A stretch of 6,985 bases of DNA from Pseudomonadota bacterium (lineage in GTDB: Bacteria > Pseudomonadota > Alphaproteobacteria > UBA2136 > UBA6156), in NCBI GenBank assembly GCA_009927255.1, contig RFNJ01000075.1:1-6985 (forward strand), read 5' to 3'. The notes under the pieces were generated by a model that worked only from the letters and a program-made list of their open reading frames with translations, had not been told where the DNA came from and did not search any database. The position numbers and the translations under genes are program-made. This document shows positions 5,330-6,985 of the stretch, one piece after another (position 1 is the first letter of the stretch; each line of letters begins with the position of its first letter).

Positions 5330-6055
5330 ATGGTGTGGAATCAGGGATTTGAGCCGACGAAGCAGCTGAATATTTTGCTGGCGGTGATTACGGTTTTAGC
5401 TTTTGCGTGGATTTTGGGCGGGCAGATTGCCAGCTTGCGCCTTGCTGACCGCACCGTGACCGTGCGCGGGGCGGCGGAAATGCCCGTGGTGGCCGACCTT
5501 GCCACTTGGAGCCTTAACTTTAGCAGCACCGGCAATGAACTGGCGGCGGCGCAGCGGGAATTGGGGCAGAATTTGGAGAAAACGCGGACGTTTTTGCAGG
5601 GGTTTGGGATTCGGGCGGATGAGATTGAGATGCAGTCGATTAGCGTAAATGACGCGTGGGCGAATGCTTATGGCAGCGATGTGCAGGGCCGGCCGCGTTA
5701 TACGGTGAGTGGGGGCTTGACCGTGCGCACCACCAGCTTGCAGGGGGCTTTGGAGGCTAAGAATGGCTTGGGTAAGTTGATTGGCAGCGGGGTGGTTTTG
5801 ACCAGCAGCTATGGCCCCAACTTTGCCTTTACCCAACTGAATGACAAAAAGCTGGAGCTGGTGAGCCGTGCCACCGCCGAGGCCAAGAAGGCGGCGGTGC
5901 AGTTTGCCAAGGACAGTGGGAGCCGCTTGGGGGGTATCCGGCGCGCGCGGCAGGGCAGCGTAGAGATTTTGGGGCGGGATAGTTTTGTGGCGGAAAGTGA
6001 GCAAATTAATAAAGTGCTGCGAGTGGTGACGACAGTGGATTATGATGTTCGATAG
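5330..6055 (+). CDS. SIMPL-domain (DUF541) protein, membrane-anchored
   Basis: Seen: 241 residues. A short cytoplasmic head is followed by one hydrophobic segment (about 13-34, LNILLAVITVLAFAWILGG) that looks like an uncleaved anchor, so the rest should face the periplasm. The SIMPL domain begins near residue 40 with RTVTVRGAAEMPVVADLATW and continues through GNELAAAQ, IEMQSISVND and a C-terminal RVVTTVDYDVR strand. This order and the length fit the DUF541/SIMPL family (relatives: E. coli YggE, Brucella BP26). Family knowledge: BP26-type members form large ring assemblies in the periplasm or envelope; the biochemical role is poorly defined, with YggE linked to oxidative stress. A strong GGAGG seven bases upstream supports the start. 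A second SIMPL gene follows after 31 bases, so the two probably share a transcript. Confidence 0.9.
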   Translation: MVWNQGFEPTKQLNILLAVITVLAFAWILGGQIASLRLADRTVTVRGAAEMPVVADLATWSLNFSSTGNELAAAQRELGQNLEKTRTFLQGFGIRADEIEMQSISVNDAWANAYGSDVQGRPRYTVSGGLTVRTTSLQGALEAKNGLGKLIGSGVVLTSSYGPNFAFTQLNDKKLELVSRATAEAKKAAVQFAKDSGSRLGGIRRARQGSVEILGRDSFVAESEQINKVLRVVTTVDYDVR

Positions 6056-6073
6056 CTTAAATATAACAATAAG

Positions 6074-6079
6074 AAAGGG
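6074..6079 (+). promoter_or_regulatory. Ribosome binding site that decides the start of the second SIMPL gene
   Basis: AAAGGG lies seven bases before the ATG at 6087. An upstream in-frame ATG at 6042 would overlap the previous gene and place 15 polar residues ahead of the signal peptide, so 6087 is preferred. Confidence 0.65.
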
Positions 6080-6086
6080 TGATAAG

Positions 6087-6875
6087 ATGATGTTAAATTT
6101 TAAGAAAATTTGGTGCCGTGGATTGATGCTGGCAGCGGTGGTTTTGGGCGTGGCCATAGGTGTTATTGGGGCACCTGTTGCGCTGGCTGAAGAGGGGACG
6201 ACGTTGAGCCTTTCGGCGACGGTTTATCGGACCTTGCCGCAAGACCGTTTGCAGGTGAACCTGAACTTTGACAAGCAGGGCAAGACTGCGGAAGAGGTGC
6301 AGAAGGCGATTAACGGCAAAATGCAGGAGGCGCAGCGGGCTTATAGCTTGGTGAAGAACATTAAGCCGACGACGGGGGGGTATAATGTGTGGCGCGAGTA
6401 TGCACCGGAGCCGGCGCCACGGCCTGATGGCACGCCCGCATGGACGCCCGCCCAGCGCGAAAAGGCCGCCACTTGGCGCGGCAACCAAGTGCTGATGCTG
6501 GAAGGCGCGGCGCAGGATGCGGACTTTATTAAGCTGATTGGCACGTTGCAGGGGATGGGGTTTGCGACCCAGGGGATGACCTACATGCTTTCACGCGCGG
6601 CTACCGAGGAGGCGCGGATGAGCTGATTGTGGAGGCGCTGAGCCTGCGCCAACGCGCCAACCGCATGGCCAAGGCGCTGGAGATGCGTAAGGTGGAGTTT
6701 GTGAACATCAGCACCGATGGCCAGCCGATTATGCCGGTGCCGATGCCGATGTATGAGCGGATGAAACCGGTGCGGTGATGGCGATGGCGGGGATGCGATG
6801 CCTGCGCCGGTTGGCCAAGCTGGCGAGAGTGAGGTGAATGTGACGGTGACCGCGCAGGTGCGGTTGAGTAATTAG
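6087..6875 (+). pseudogene. Second SIMPL-domain protein, secreted, broken by three frameshifts
   Basis: Seen: MMLNFKKIWCRGLMLAAVVL begins a classic Sec signal peptide, with likely cleavage after ALA (residue 34). A SIMPL domain then starts (TTLSLSATVYRTLPQDRLQV). As read, the frame stops at 6626. The homologous protein clearly continues in the next frames: DELIVEALSLRQRANRMAKA from 6617, stopping at 6778, and finally AGESEVNVTVTAQVRLSN to a TAG at 6873-6875. Each change is repaired by restoring one G in a G run: CGGAT near 6616, CCGGTG near 6770, and GCGGGGAT near 6790. The repaired protein would have 263 residues, normal for a SIMPL/YggE-like protein with signal peptide. Three losses of the same kind over about 180 bases suggest homopolymer sequencing errors; genuine decay is possible. 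It lies 31 bases after the first SIMPL gene, on the same strand. Confidence 0.85.
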
Positions 6876-6891
6876 GGGATGGTGGAGGGTG

Positions 6892-6923
6892 CACAGTGAG
6901 TTTGGGAGCATACCGACACTGTG
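6892..6923 (+). repeat. Inverted repeat downstream of the SIMPL pair
   Basis: CACAGTG (6892-6898) and CACTGTG (6917-6923) are exact inverted copies with an 18-base spacer. They lie 16 bases after the repaired stop and before the terminator. Function is unknown; it may be a 3' mRNA stem or simply chance. Confidence 0.35.
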
Positions 6924-6945
6924 AGTCTTATTTGAGAGGGCGACA

Positions 6946-6984
6946 CGGGTGGTGCCGGATAGGTGATGGGCGCCCCGATTTTTT
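6946..6984 (+). terminator. Probable intrinsic terminator closing the SIMPL unit
   Basis: CGGG (6946-6949) pairs with CCCG (6974-6977). After a two-base bulge, GTGCC (6952-6956) pairs with GGCGC (6969-6973, one wobble). The loop is 12 bases and the stem is followed by A and six T (6979-6984). It lies about 70 bases after the repaired stop. Confidence 0.7.
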
Positions 6985-6985
6985 A

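Noticed and set aside
5396..6157. Minus-strand frame of 253 codons antisense to the first SIMPL gene
   Set aside because: Its Pro/His/Arg-rich product has no domain and it overlaps a convincing plus-strand gene with a strong ribosome site.

Overview
The window carries five protein genes and reads as chromosomal DNA of a Gram-negative bacterium. The evidence is an O-antigen ligase-type membrane protein next to a glycosyltransferase, a VirB11-type ATPase, and two envelope SIMPL-domain proteins. Together these suggest an uncultured, possibly alphaproteobacterial, lineage. That placement is an inference from gene content, because no rRNA or other phylogenetic marker apart from glyS is present. 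I see no tRNA, rRNA, CRISPR array, transposase or phage gene.

Left part (1-2022, minus strand): a GT4-type glycosyltransferase that runs off the window edge lies directly downstream of an O-antigen ligase/polymerase-type (Wzy_C) membrane protein. They share one base in a TGATG stop/start overlap, so they form a surface polysaccharide operon. A short divergent intergenic region (2023-2210) separates it from glyS.

Centre (2211-4110): a complete homodimer-type glycyl-tRNA synthetase on the plus strand ends in a clear intrinsic terminator. It is followed by about 460 bases without a confident gene. This gap has a T-rich half with short repeats and an inverted repeat, then an abrupt GC-rich island of about 130 bases. 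The island is dense in hairpins, including a possible pseudoknot, and a minus-strand promoter-like sequence points into it.

Right part (4111-6985, plus strand): a solitary VirB11-family ATPase, a 250-base G/T-rich gap with repeats, then a pair of SIMPL (DUF541) genes. The first is membrane-anchored. The second has a signal peptide and is broken by three frame changes, each explained by one missing G in a G run. A terminator closes the window.

The most notable large-scale signal is a sharp change of strand composition at about 3390-3420, inside the intact glyS gene. To the left the plus strand is C/A-rich in both coding and non-coding DNA; to the right it is G/T-rich. A change from C-rich to G-rich is the polarity seen at a replication origin, so the neighbouring 3650-4110 gap is a candidate oriC. 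Classic DnaA-box clusters are not visible there, so this remains a hypothesis.
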